NCBI GenBank assembly: GCA_034770075.1
Contig: CM068386.1
Location: forward strand, 83,057,007-83,121,006
Direction of reading: 5' to 3'
DNA from: Aralia elata
Taxonomy: Eukaryota > Streptophyta > Magnoliopsida > Apiales > Araliaceae
Length of the DNA stretch: 64,000 nucleotides
Of the stretch, positions 48,346 through 60,892 are shown in pieces. Below the pieces are notes generated by a model, which saw nothing but the letters and a program-made list of their open reading frames with translations, searched no databases and had not been told where the DNA came from. The position numbers were made by a program, and so were the translations under genes. Each line of letters opens with the position of its first letter. Position 1 is the first letter of the stretch.

Positions 48346-51300
48346 ACTTAACTTAGGATGACAATTGTGATCTTTCATTTTGCCTAATTCTAAATGTGAA
48401 AGTAATTTTAATTTTAATTGAATATGCAGAATTATCGAATAGATATATGTGGAGATGGGTAAGGGTAGGTATTTCCGCCTCAATTCGTGCCCCTAATAGT
48501 TACTCCTTTCGTTCCAAAATAAACGTCCTAATTTCCTTTTTAGAATGTTCCAAAATAAATGTCCTATTGTAAGACCCCGAAAATTTTAATAAAGAGAATT
48601 TATTTTTCTTCTTATTATTATTTTAAACAGTAATGTGTTAAATCGATAATGATAAAGTTACTAGTGAAATGTGAAAATTGAGAACTCTAGTAATAACGCT
48701 AAATCACTATTCACGTGATCACTATTCACGGGGGACTATTCACGCTAAAAACGTTTTTACACTTTCTTCGACCTTCGAATTACGTCATAATGTTTATATG
48801 AGCTGGATACGAAATTATACGGTATAAATACGAAAGTACTATTCATACGAATATACTATTCATTTATACAAAAAAGTCAAACATGTATGTCGGGGAATAT
48901 TCCTTCTGTCGGATAATATTCGTTCTGTCGGGGAATATTATATTCGGTACCGTTTATGACGGCGCCGCCGAAATAACAAAATATTAGTAGGCCCCACCAA
49001 TGACAATATTGTCAACGATAGTGGGCCCCATTGTCGGATACTAAAAACAACAGTATTTTGTCAACAGTATTATCACACCGACAACTGTTGAAATACACCG
49101 GTTAATAAGAAGAAGATGGAAGGGGGGAGGGAGGATGGAGGGCAACGGGGGCAGGGGGAGGGGGAAGAAGAAGGTGGGAGGTTGGGAGGGGATGGGAGGA
49201 AAATGAGGGCGGGGGTTTGCGGAGGGAGGGGAAGAAGAAGAAGATGGAGGGGGGGGAGGTTGGCGGGAGGAAGGAGGGCGGGGGTTAGGGGGAAGAAGAA
49301 TGTGGGAGGGGAATGGGAGGGAGCAGGGTAGCGAGAGGGAGGGGATGGGCGGAGGGAGGGCGGGCGGGGGCGGGAGTAGGGGCTGGGGCGATGGGAGGGA
49401 GGGATGAGAGAGAGTGATGAATTAAAGGGATAAAAGGGAGGAGAGAGAAAATAATTAATTGCAACCTATTAAAACACTCACTTAAATTAAAGGGATAAGA
49501 ATGCACTAATTTTGTAAATAAAATATTGCATATGCACTAATTTGTAAATATTTTATTTATGCACTTTTGTTGTAATTTTTTATAAAATGATACTAATAAA
49601 TGTAATTGTCCTAAAAAAAACACTTAACTTAGGATGACAATTGTGATCTTTCATTTTGCCTAATTCTAAATGTGAAAGTAATTTTAATTTTAATTGAATA
49701 TGCAGAATTATCGAATAGATATATGTGGGAGATTGGGTAAGGGTAGGTATTTCCGCCTCAATTCGTGCCCCTAATAGTTACTCCTTTCGTTCCAAAATAA
49801 ACGTCCTAATTTCCTTTTTAGAATGTTCCAAAATAAATGTCCTATTGTAAGACCCCGAAAATTTTAATAAAGAGAATTTATTTTTCTTCTTATTATTATT
49901 TTAAACAGTAATGTGTTAAATCGATAATGATAAAGTTACTAGTGAAATGTGAAAATTGAGAACTCTAGTAATAACGCTAAATCACTATTCACGTGATCAC
50001 TATTCACGGGGGACTATTCACGCTAAAAACGTTTTTACACTTTCTTCGACCTTCGAATTACGTCATAATGTTTATATGAGCTGGATACGAAATTATACGG
50101 TATAAATACGAAAGTACTATTCATACGAATATACTATTCATTTATACAAAAAAGTCAAACATGTATGTCGGGGAATATTCCTTCTGTCGGATAATATTCG
50201 TTCTGTCGGGGAATATTATATTCGGTACCGTATGACGGCGCCGAAATAACAAAATATTAGTAGGCCCCACAATGACAATATTGTCAACGATAGTGGGCCC
50301 CATTGTCGGATACTAAAAACAACAGTATTTTGTCAACAGTATTATCACCGACAACTGTGGAAATACCCGGTAATAAGAAGAAGATGGAAGGGGGAGGGAG
50401 GATGGAGGGCGGGGGCAGGGGGAAGAAGAAGGTGGGAGGTGGGTGGGGATGGGAGGAAAGAGGGCGGCGGGAGGGAGGGGGAAGAAGAAGATGGGGAGAG
50501 GGGGGGGGGAGGGTGGCCGGGGAGGAAGGAGGGCGGGGGTAGGGGGAAGAAGAATGTGGGAGGGGATGGGAGGGAGCAGGGTAGCGAGAGGGAGGGCGGG
50601 CGGGGGCGGGAGTAGGGGCTGGGGCGATGGGAGGGAGGGAGGGATGAGAGAGAGTGATGAATTAAAGGGATAAAAGGGAGGAGAGAGAAAATAATTAATT
50701 GCAACCTATTAAAACACTCACTTAAATTAAAGGGATAAGAATGCACTAATTTTGTAAATAAAATATTGCATATGCACTAATTTGTAAATATTTTATTTAT
50801 GCACTTTTGTTGTAATTTTTTATAAAATGATACTAATAAATGTAATTGTCCTAAAAAAAACACTTAACTTAGGATGACAATTGTGATCTTTCATTTTTGC
50901 CTAATTCTAAATGTGAAAAGTAATTTTAATTTTAATTGAATATGCAGAATTATCGAATAGGATATATGTGGAGATGGGTAAGGGTAGGTATTTCGCCGCC
51001 TCAATTCGTGCCCCTAATAGTTACTCCCTTTTCGTTCCAAAATAAACGTCCTAATTTCCTTTTTAGAATGTTCCAAAATAAATGTCCTATTGTAAGACCC
51101 CGAAAATTTTAATAAAGAGAATTTATTTTTCTTCTTATTATTATTTTAAACAGTAATGTGTTAAATCGATAATGATAAAGTTACTAGTGAAATGTGAAAA
51201 TTGAGAAGTCTAGTAATAACGCTAAATCACTATTCACGTGATCACTATTCACGGAGGACTATTCACGCTAAAAACGTTTTTACACTTTCTTCGACCTTCG

Positions 51301-51611
51301 AATTACGTCATAATGTTTATATGAGCTGGATACGAAATTATACGGTATAAATACGAAAGTACTATTCATACGAATATACTATTCATTTATACAAAAAAGT
51401 CAAACATGTATGTCGGGGAATATTCCTTCTGTCGGATAATATTCGTTCTGTCGGGGAATATTATATTCGGTACCGTATGACGGCGCCGAAATAACAAAAT
51501 ATTAGTAGGCCCCACAATGACAATATTGTCAACGATAGTGGGCCCCATTGTCGGATACTAAAAACAACAGTATTTTGTCAACAGTATTATCACCGACAAC
51601 TGTTGAAATAC
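47965..51611. repeat. threefold tandem copy of a ~1.25-kb segment ending inside an LTR
   Basis: Units run at about 47965-49108, 49109-50376 and 50377-51611. Each has the same order: a purine-only G-rich tract beginning GAAGAAGATGG; GAGAGAGTGATGAATTAAAG; an AT-rich part; a Stowaway-like start TACTCCTTTCGTTCC; and then an LTR start, TGTAAGACCCCGAAAATTTT (at 48568, 49846 and 51091), followed by about 520 bases of LTR to GGTAATAA. The copies are nearly identical outside the G-rich tract, so the duplication is recent. Only the third copy continues into the rest of the LTR. At the junctions GGTAATAAGAAGAAG replaces the original GGTAATAAAAAGAAC. Confidence 0.9.
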
Positions 51612-52337
51612 CCGGTAATAAAAAGAACAATAAAACACGTTATTCCACAGTAGTACGCTGTATTTCATAGGCACACGGTGTTGCACAATATTTTAAATTA
51701 TTGATTCAATAATTGATAAAGTAGCAATTGCACAGTATTTTGATTCAATAATTACAATAGCATTTGCATGGTACTTTTTATTATTTGTCATGACACTGTA
51801 ACTCACATTATTTGTTATGATATTTTAGCATTATTAACAGATTACAAGTGGAGTCTAACTTAGGGGTACCTAATTAAAATTGTGAAATTCACATGCAATG
51901 AACTATTGGTTCACATAATGGAACTATTGGTTCACATGTGAGAACTATTAGGGGATGTTATGCAAGATTGATAATACTTGAGGGATTATATTAAAAATAG
52001 AGGCAAAGATGGAGGTACTAAAGTGTAATAAGTCGAGTTTTTTTTGTGCAATTAATAAAACTTGGTTTTCCTATAAATAGGAAGGATTATCTTAAGAAAT
52101 ATTCACACCTTCCTTGGTTATACTTCCTCCCTCTCTAAATTTCTTAAGTTCTCTAAGTGTGCTAGGCTATTTTGAGTATTCGTGAGAATACAAGTACTGT
52201 CCAAGTTAGTAAGCTTCATAGAAAGCAACATCCAGTCACTTGTTAACTAAGGTAGGGGATATCATTTATTTCATACTCTTATGTAATATCATTTTCTTCC
52301 TTGTTTATACTCATAAAGGTTGTTATTCATTCTGTAT

Positions 52338-52697
52338 TAATTTGTGGGGATAACCTGTCCGTGCGGATTGACGCATGTCTGGTGAATATCCTTTTGTATT
52401 CATTCCTTATTACTCTGTGGGAATAACCTGTATGTACGGAGTGTCGTACATGGTGAATATCCTTTTGTGTTCATTCCTTATTACTCTGTGGGAATAACCT
52501 ATATGTACGGAGTGTTTTATCTGGTGAATATCCCTTTGTATTTATTCCTTATTAATCTGTGGGTATAACCTGTCCGTGCGGATTGACGCATGCCTGGTGA
52601 ATAACCATTCGTATTCATTAATTATTAATCTTTTGTGGAAATAATCTGTCTACGCGGATTACCGCATGACTGGTGAAAATCCATTTGCAATTTCATA
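52338..52697. repeat. five tandem copies of a ~72-bp unit inside the LTR
   Basis: Each unit carries GTGGGAATAACCTGT, a CGGATTGACGCATG or CGGAGTG variant, then CTGGTGAATATCC and ATTCATTCCTTATTA. Five units follow one another with moderate divergence. Units 1 and 4 share GTCCGTGCGGATTGACGCAT, while units 2 and 3 share ATGTACGGAGTG, so the array probably grew by blocks. Confidence 0.85.
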
Positions 52698-53091
52698 TAT
52701 TCTTTTATACTCATATAAAGTATCATTTCTTTTGTACTCTTTAAGTGATATCTTTTTCTTTCACATTTCTCCATTTATGATAAGAAATCTCTGTTTGTTT
52801 CCAAAACCTTATTTTAAATGGTGAAAATCCCTGAAAATTTATAGAATATCCTTAATAGTTTGTGTTTCATCTAATATCTTTTCACCTGAATCTTTCTATT
52901 TCGTTTGATACGATATAGTTGAATCGTAAATTTTATTCTTGAATATCATTCTTGAATTTGACTCCACAATTTGGTCATCATGTTGGCAATTTGGTCAACC
53001 TTCGACACTGGATAAATTAAACATTCATTCTTATTCTTGATCTCACTGTATTCATTCTATATCATTGTTATCATCCTCATACTTAAATTGT

Positions 53092-53310
53092 GGTGATAGT
53101 TCTCTTTGGGCCGTAGTGTAAAGATGAACTGGCGTGACATGATTTTGACCAAACCGTGTATTGGTATAATCATGGCTTTTGGTGTTACAAACAAAGACGT
53201 ATGGTGAAAGTTCTCTTTGGCCCGTAGTGCAAAGATGAACTGGCGTTTGGCATGATCATGACCGGTGATGTTACAAATAAATATCTTTGGCACATAGTGC
53301 AAAGAGAGGC
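53092..53310. repeat. tandem pair of a ~110-bp unit
   Basis: AGTTCTCTTTGGGCCGTAGT and AAAGATGAACTGGCGT at about 53098-53135 recur as AGTTCTCTTTGGCCCGTAGT and AAAGATGAACTGGCGT at about 53208-53245. Both are followed by a variant of CATGATCATGACC. A further partial copy (CTTTGGCACATAGTGCAAAG) lies at 53284-53303. Confidence 0.75.
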
Positions 53311-53644
53311 TGTTGAATATAAACTGTTGATTTGGATGTTTATAAACAAGAACTGTTGATTGGTGTTACAGGGATAAAATATTAGTGGTGATCCTTTAAC
53401 TTATAGAAGATGGTAGATATTATAATCTACTTGACTCTTCTAATGGATTGTTCGTTCCGTTGTAGTTGTTGTTATTGAACAATTATAATATCTTTAAATC
53501 TCTGATTTATTTTGGTTGAAGGCTAAAGATAATTTTATTCTTCATTATCTTAGTCATGATATTTCCTACTGGCTATTTGTGCTCACCCTTTTCCTTTTTG
53601 TTCCATTGTTTTATTCAGAAAAAGAGAGTGTAGCGGGGACTAGC

Positions 53645-56505
53645 CGGGAAAAACTGCAGAAAACACAAAGAAAGAAAGAAAGGGTGAGAGCTACGGGAGG
53701 AACCAAGAAAGAAGGAGAAGAACCATATATACCATCTCTATCTTCATCTTCATTTCACACGTTCCATTCTCCCGTGTCCCATTCCATTTCCAAGTTGCTG
53801 CAGAAAACAAGGAAGAAGAAGGAACAAGTGAAAAGAAGAAGAGAAAGGTTTGGAAGAAGAAGAAGAAGAAGAAGAGAGGAAGAGAAAAAGAGGTTCGGGT
53901 GACCCAAGAAGGAAGAAGGAGACTCAAGCCAAGCCCTAGCAAAGCTTCATAACACCTAGGAATGATTTAAAGAGGTAAATCTTCAACCTCAAACGATTTT
54001 CTTTTGATTTCATTAAGTTTTTCAAAGTTTTCTTGGTTGTCAAGCTTTTATGCTTGGTGGATGATTTGTGGTTGATTTTTGTTGTTGTTATTGGTTGTGG
54101 TTGTTTAATAACATTACCAAAACACCTTATAAGCTATTAATAACATTAAAGTGGAACAAAAAACGCAAGAAATCCTTACCTTTGCTTAAAAGATGGAGAA
54201 CATGAAGAACAATGGACATTTTTGGACAAACATGGACTGTTGGACGGTTTAGAGGACTTTGCAGTTATGATTTTGTGTTTGTATAATTTGTTTGTTGTTA
54301 TGATGTTGTATTTCCTTGGGTTATGAATTTAACCCAGTTGGAATGGAGCAAAAATGGGTTAAAACAAAGATTTGGTGATGATTTTGGTGAAGAACACTTA
54401 GAACCCTCAAAAATAGAGTATGAACTTAGTACTTTGGCTTAAGATTTGGACATGTTAATGTTAATGGGTGACTATGAATTTTTGATATGTTGTAGCCCCA
54501 TGAACTAGGAGTCCATATAGTCCGAAATGGACCAATTTGAACGTGTATAGAAAAAGTTTGAAGGTTTGTAGTAAGTGTGTCAAAACAGAGCATCCAAGAA
54601 AGAACAAAACTGAGTTCGGGCATAGCGACGCGGGCTTTATGCCGGAGTACTGCACTTGGGCGTAGCTACGCTGGGCCAAGTTTAGGCCAGAGTCAACTTT
54701 GGCGTCCTTTAAAAAAATAGGCATAACTTTCTCATACAAACTTGGATTAAGGTGATTCAAGATGATTCGGAAAGAGAAAGAGTAGACTTACAACTTTCTT
54801 TTAATAAGTGTTAATATTTGAGGTCGAAATCAATTCCCAAATTGGTCATCTTTAGGACTGTTGTGCGGTTAGAGACAATCGGAGGGCGTCGGACATGCGC
54901 GTGTGCAACGTGCAATGTTTTTGACATTAAGTTATGATGTTCTAAGTTCTAAAATATGAATGTTATGATTTTTTATGATACTTAGTATTAACCAATGAGT
55001 ATTAGATAAATTGAATGGACGTGTTGCTTGGGCTTTTGAATAGGCAAGGTTGGCGTACGCACGCGCAAGCGTCATAACGCCATAACTAGTGTATATAATC
55101 TTATTTAATATTATGTTTCTAATAAGAATGAAACATTATAGAGTAATATAAACCATTATTTTGTATCTAGCATGTGACTAATTGTTATGAGAATATGTAC
55201 TTAATTGTGTAGGATATTAAGGAGCGTGTGTTATAATATTGTAGCAGACGCACTAGGCAAGTTTCCTAACGCTTGTCTAACCCTTGTGTTGGGCAAATTT
55301 CCTTACCCTAACTCAATTTAATATTGGGCAGGTTTTCTCAACCGTACAACTTTTATTTATTGTGCGAGTTATTTATTGATTGAGCAATCATTCTATATTA
55401 TTGCAAGTTCCTTACTCAACTATTTTTATTTAAGCAAGTTTCCTATATTATACAAATGTTGTATATTGTTGCAAGTATTACTCCATTAAGCGAGTTTCTT
55501 ATCTTATTCAAGATATTCTGGACATGTTCCTTTACTTCAACCTTTGTCGTATTGCAAGTACTCTTAGAATGAACTGATAATCATTCACGGTATCTAGCTA
55601 TGCCTTAACGCATGTTATTAAAGCTTTCAATTTCTAAATTTCATGAACTACATAAGATAGATGTCAAAGCCAATTGTTTCGGTTAGACGTATGTTTAATC
55701 ATCATTATTGTTAAGTAAAGTCATCTGATCAAATTTTTTGGTTTGGGTTCCAATGAAAAGCTGAGATGAACAACACTCATAGCAGGGAAAACAGTATGTA
55801 TGTCGGGGAACCGACACGCGCGCGAACAATATGTAAAAAGGGGTTATGCATAACTCCGGGTACATTAGGCTGATCACCTATTGTATTAGTATGTTGGGTT
55901 ATTAGATGAATTTCTGGCGATTCTAGTAAAGAGTTCAGTGTCATGATGAATACTCAGTATAGAATATTTCCTTTATTTAGGAACATTGAAATCATTCGGT
56001 CCATAGAGACCCTACAATTATGTTAAAGAGATCATTCGTAGAAATTGTTCAAGTTCTTGAGCTATCTTTTATTCTCTTGGTTCTTGTAAGCTATAAAGTA
56101 CTCATGTGATGATTCACGATTATTGTTATTATACTTGCGGAGCAAATTTGTTGCTCACCCTTGCTTTTCTTAAAATATTTCAGTTAGTGGAGCTCGTGGT
56201 GAAAGTTCAGGAAAGGATAAAGGCAAAGGCAAAGCCACATATTAGCTTTGTACCGTTAAGATTATCATTTTAATTATGTATTAAGACTCATTGACGCTTG
56301 TGATGTATTAAGACTTAATTATCCTTATGTATTAAGTTATGTTTTGTAGATTTCTTGGTTTCGAGACTTGGGACAGGATTATTTATGTTATATCAATGTA
56401 AATATTCTTTTATTTTCGCTATAAATTATCGATAATATGATGCATGTATTAGATAGTGACGAACCAGGTCTGCGGTTCAGGTGACCCAGATTTGGGGGCG
56501 TCACA
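53645..56505 (+). mobile_element. 5' LTR of the chromovirus, lacking its first part
   Basis: Matches the 3' LTR from about position 61660 onward (AAACACAAAGAAAGAAAG, GGGTGAGAG, GTGAAAAGAAGAAGAGAAAG, AGCAGACGCACTAGGCAAGT) with only a few per cent visible differences. It ends GGGGGCGTCACA at 56505. The first roughly 760 bases present in the 3' LTR are absent here and replaced by the unrelated LTR to the left. Full-length LTRs of this family should be about 3.6 kb, judged from the two copies together. Confidence 0.82.
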
Positions 56506-56508
56506 GGT

Positions 56509-56520
56509 TGGTATCAAAGC
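56509..56520 (+). promoter_or_regulatory. primer binding site of the chromovirus
   Basis: TGGTATCAAAGC begins three bases after the LTR end. It is one base different from TGGTATCAGAGC, the complement of the initiator Met tRNA 3' end used by most plant Ty3/gypsy elements. Confidence 0.8.
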
Positions 56521-57850
56521 CTTAGGTTATAAACCTTTAGAGAGAGGTCTTTAGGCTACAACCTTAGGAAGAGTATAGAGGATAAGAGTTGATAAAACTC
56601 ATATAGAATTATTTTTGGGTAGCAACTCATTATGATCTTAGAATTGAGGAGTTGGATTATACTTTGAGGTTGTTAAGCTTGTGGATAATTTGAAGTATGT
56701 GTATTGATGGGATAATATGATAAAGTGAAAACTATTAAATATAGATGATCCATTGTAAACTTGAGAGTTATAGATATTCGAGGTAATTAGATTAATCATT
56801 TGAGGCTAATGATCAATTTTGTAGCTATTTTTTTTTATAGAATATTGAAGTGATGTTATATGAAGTTTCTTTATGATGATAAGAGGAGATCTTAGAATTT
56901 GTTGAGTTAAGGTTTGCAAAAAGAGAGTGATTGATTCGATAGATGATATTGAATATATCATTATTTTGAGGTGTTATTTAAGTTATTAAGCTTTATTGTA
57001 GAATGTCAGGTGAGACAGATGTAATGGACTTATAAAGAGTTGTTAGGTAAAAATTTGAGAGTATTAAGATGAAAGGTTTTATATACAAATTTTTGAAGTA
57101 CAAATTGAGGCAATTTAGATTGTTTTGGTGATTAGAAAGAAGAGATAACGAATAGATTATAAGAAATGAACCGATAGTAGATCTAGAGATTGATCTGGAA
57201 GAATATCTAGAGGTGGAACAAAATAAAGAGATAGTGGGGATTCCTAAGGATGGTCAAATAGAGCCCGAAATAAGTGATAGATGGAGGAAGTGAAAGAAAG
57301 GAAGGTTAAGTTTGATAATTATAGGACATTTTGAAGTGGTAAGATAGTATAGGATGAATGAAGGATAATAATCGAGGTATAGGTATATGTATATCTATGT
57401 GTATAAGATATGTGGATCCTAGTTGCTGATGTTATTAGTAGGATATCTTTTGAAAGTCCCATCTTTGTATAAGTTGTGGAGTAGTTATGTGAATCCCATC
57501 TTGTTGATAATAATAGAGGGATGAAGAACGTGGATAGCAGGAATGCTATATGATATAAGTAGTACGAGGTACTAAGAGAAGCTTATTAATATAAGAGTAT
57601 TTATTAAATGTGCTTTGTGATGAGTATGTGTATGTGTTAACATTAAATAAGAATGCGTTAGAAGATGAGTGTTGAGTTAATAGTATGAACTTTATTATTA
57701 ACTAAAAGTGCCACCAAGAAGAAGGACTTGAGAGTAAAGAAAAGGGATAGTGGTAGTAATTGACTGTCAGAAGAAAAGTGTGAACCTTCGGACCCCGAAC
57801 CAGTCGAGGGTAGTAGTTTATGGTAGCATATTGCTGAGACGTTCGTGTTG
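56521..57850 (+). other. chromovirus internal region without gag
   Basis: This is where gag and protease should lie, but there is no zinc knuckle, no gag core and no DTG protease motif in any frame. The sequence is purine-rich on the plus strand with stops throughout. Either gag decayed beyond recognition or it was replaced in a non-autonomous derivative. Pol similarity starts near 57900. Confidence 0.6.
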
Positions 57851-57899
57851 TCTTACGATGTTGTAGGCCAGAAAATTGTTAAGGACATGATGCGTAGGC

Positions 57900-60845
57900 T
57901 ATTTAGCCTATATAGTAGATATGAAGAAAGAAGGAGTAGAAATGAGGAATACACCCATAGTAAGTGGATTTCGAGATGTGTTTCCACATGATTTACCGGG
58001 TCTTCCGCTAGACAAGGAAATTGAATTTGCAATAGACTTAGTGCCAGGGACTGTATCGATTTTGAAGGCTCCGTATCGTATGACGCCAGTGGAAATGAAG
58101 GAATTGTTGATACAACTTTAGGAATTGCTGGACAATGGGTATATCCAGCCGAGTGTGTCCCCATAGGGAGCACCCGTTTTGTTTGTCAAGAAGAAGGACG
58201 AATCGATGAGGCTCTGCATCGACTACCAGGAATTGAACAAATCAACAATCAAGAATAAGTATCCATTGCCAAGGATCGATGACTTGTTCGATCAACTAAA
58301 AGGAGCCAGACACTTCTCGAAGATAGATTTGAGGACCGAATATCATCAGCTAAAAGTAAGGAAGGAAGATGTACCTAAAACTGTGTTTCTGACGAGATAT
58401 GGTCACTACGAGTTTTTGGTGATGTCTTTCGGTTTGACTAACGTGCTGACAGCATTCATGGACTTGATGAACCGAATTCTGAAGCTGTACTTAGATAAGT
58501 TCATAGTAGTTTTCATCGATGACATTTTGATTTATTTAAAGACCGAAGAAGAGCATGCCGATCATCTGAACAAAGTACTGGAGATACTGAGAAGGGAGAA
58601 GTTGTACGCTAAATTTTCCAAGTGCGAATTCTGGATGAAAAAGGTGCAATTTTTAGGGCATATGATCGACAAGGATGGTATCTCAGTAGACCCTGCGAAG
58701 GTGGAGGCAGTTAGTAACTGGGAACAACCGAAGACGCCGACAGAAGTGCAAAGTTTCTTAGGGTTAGCAGGGTACTATCGAAGATTTATCCAAAATTTTT
58801 CGAAGATAGCAAGCCGTTGACCAATCTGACGAGAAAGACAGTGAAGTTTGTATGGTCTAAAAAGTGCGAAGACAGTTTTCAGGAGTTGAAAAAGAGGTTA
58901 AGCGAGGCGCCTGTATTGTCCTTACCAGATGATATGGAAGGTTTCGTAGTCTATAGTCATGTGTCACACAAAGGTCTTGGTTGTGTGTTAATGCAACACG
59001 ACAAGGTTATTGCGTATGCATCACGACAGTTGAAGGATTACGAGAAGCGATACCTTACCCATGATCTGGAATTAACAGCTGTCATTTTTGCGTTGAAGAT
59101 TTGGAGACATTACCTTTATGGGAAAAAATATGAGATATACACGGACCATAAAAGTCTAAAATATATCTTCACACAGAAGGAGTTGAACATGCGACAGAGG
59201 AGTTGGTTGGAATTAATCAAAGATTACGACTGCGAAATTCTTTATCACCCAGGGAAGGCAAATGTAGTAGCAAACGCATTGAGTAGAAAGGGGAACGAGA
59301 AATTATTTATACTGACTACTCATGAGGAGCTACTACAGGAAATGGCGAGACTAGAGATCGAAGTGAAAAGTCTGACAGAAGCAGCAGAGAAGTTATTCGT
59401 AATTGAAGCTCGTCCGACATTACTCGACAAAGTGAAAGAATCATAGGAAAAGGATGAAGAATACGAAAGAATACGGGAGAGGATCGCAGAAAATGAGGAA
59501 GAAAAATTCTGAATGGATAAGGATAGTATATTGGGATACGAAGAGCGAGTGTGGGTGCCAGTCGTGACTGAATTAAGGGATGAGATCTTACATGAAGCAC
59601 ATAATTCAACATATTCTGTTCACCCAGGAAGCACGAAAATGTACCTGGATCTTCGTCAATATTTTTGGTGGCCCAATATGAAACAAGACGTAGCAGAGTA
59701 CGTCAGCAAATGTCTCACCTGTCAACAAGTCAAAGCAGAACATCAGAGACCGAGTGGGTTACTTCAACCACTGAATATACCGGAATGGAAGTGGGAGCAT
59801 ATCACTATGGACTTTGTGGTAGGACTTCCAGTTACACAAAAGGGTAATGATGCCATTTGGGTTATCGTGGACCGATTGACGAAGTCAGCACACTTTCTTC
59901 CAATAAAGATCCGATTTAATTTGAACCAATTAACCAAGTTATATATAAAGGAAATTATTTCACGACATGGAGTGCCAGTGTCAATTGTCTTAGATCGAGA
60001 TCTGCGCTTCACGTCAAATTTTTGGAAGAGCTTGTAAGAGAGAATGGGAACACAGTTGCGACTAAGTACTGCTTACCATCCTCAAACTAACGGACAAAGT
60101 GAACGAACAATTCAGACACTAGAAGACATGTTGAGAGCTTGTGTGATGGATTTCAAGGAAAATTGGGATGACCATTTACCACTTGTTGAATTTGCTTATA
60201 ACAATAGCTATCATGCAAGTATCAGTATGCAGCCATATGAAGCCCTCTACAGAAGGAAGTGCATGACGCCATTAAGCTGGGATGAGGTTGACGAATGACG
60301 AATGTGTGGACAGAATTGGTGCAGCAGACAACAGGAGTGGTCAAAGTGATCAGGGCAAGATTAGTTGTAGCTAAGACCGACAAAAGAAGTATGCAGATCA
60401 ACATTGCCAGACGAGAGACTTCGACGTCGGCAGCTACGTGTTTCTGAAGGTGTCACCCTGAAAAGGGAAGATACGTTTTGGAAAAAAGGGAAAGTTAAGC
60501 CCGAGGTTCGTAGGACCGTTTGAAGTATTGAGAAGAGTAGGTGAAGTGGCGTACGAGGTAGCCTTGCCTCCTAAACTAGAGCATATCTACAACGTGTTCC
60601 ACGTCTCAGTGTTACGACCATACAAGCCCGATTATAAGCACGTGATATCCTATGAGCCTGTTCAAATAGAGAAAGATCTAACGTATGAGGAAATTCCTAT
60701 TCAGATAATTGATAGGAAAGAGCAAGTATTAAGGAATAAGGTTATACCTTCTGTGAAAGTAGTTTGGCGAAACCACAATGCCGAGGAGGCTACGTGGGAA
60801 TTAGAAGATAAGATAAAGGAGAATTACCCTCAACTTCTTGCTTAA
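57900..60845 (+). pseudogene. pol: Ty3/gypsy chromovirus pol (RT, RNase H, integrase, chromodomain), decayed
   Basis: Domains in order: the protease-RT linker (FRDVFPHDLPGLPLDKEIEF, 57960-58030); RT, including [25 protein letters not shown] and the active site FIDDILIY (58179-58820); RNase H with LGCVLMQH and [20 protein letters not shown] (58817-59446). Integrase follows, with an H..H..C..C zinc finger ending CLTCQQVK and a core with [19 protein letters not shown] and [12 protein letters not shown] (59513-60298). Last is a C-terminal chromodomain-like tail with VKVVWRNHNAEEATWE (60528-60845). In-frame stops lie at 58119, near 58163, at 59444, near 59510 and at 60035; frame shifts lie near 58812 and 60298-60528. 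Most stops are TAG or TAA where the family has Gln, as expected from cytosine deamination. The order and tail place it in the Tekay/Del chromovirus group. It cannot make an active enzyme. Confidence 0.92.
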
Positions 60846-60879
60846 CCTTGTATTGTGATTCTGGGGATAGAATCCTTAT

Positions 60880-60892
60880 AAGGAGGGGAGAA
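60880..60892 (+). promoter_or_regulatory. polypurine tract of the chromovirus
   Basis: AAGGAGGGGAGAA lies immediately before the TG of the 3' LTR, in the position where plus-strand DNA synthesis is primed in LTR retrotransposons. Confidence 0.75.

Larger units (their letters stand above)
51091..53640 (+). mobile_element. LTR of a second gypsy-like family, 3' end lost
   Basis: Starts TGTAAGACCCCGAAAATTTT directly after a Stowaway-like sequence. It has CACTATTCACG words like those in the downstream chromovirus LTR, and a TATA-like CCTATAAATAGG at 52070-52081. It holds two tandem arrays (52338-52697 and 53092-53310). No CA end or primer site follows; near 53640 it passes straight into the LTR of the other family. 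It is either a truncated solo LTR or half of a recombinant. Confidence 0.55.

Noticed and set aside
53691..53942. Open frames in the LTR leader region, repeated at 61719-61955 and 31921-32180
   Set aside because: They arise from the GAAGAA-rich LTR segment shared by all three LTRs and carry no conserved domain.
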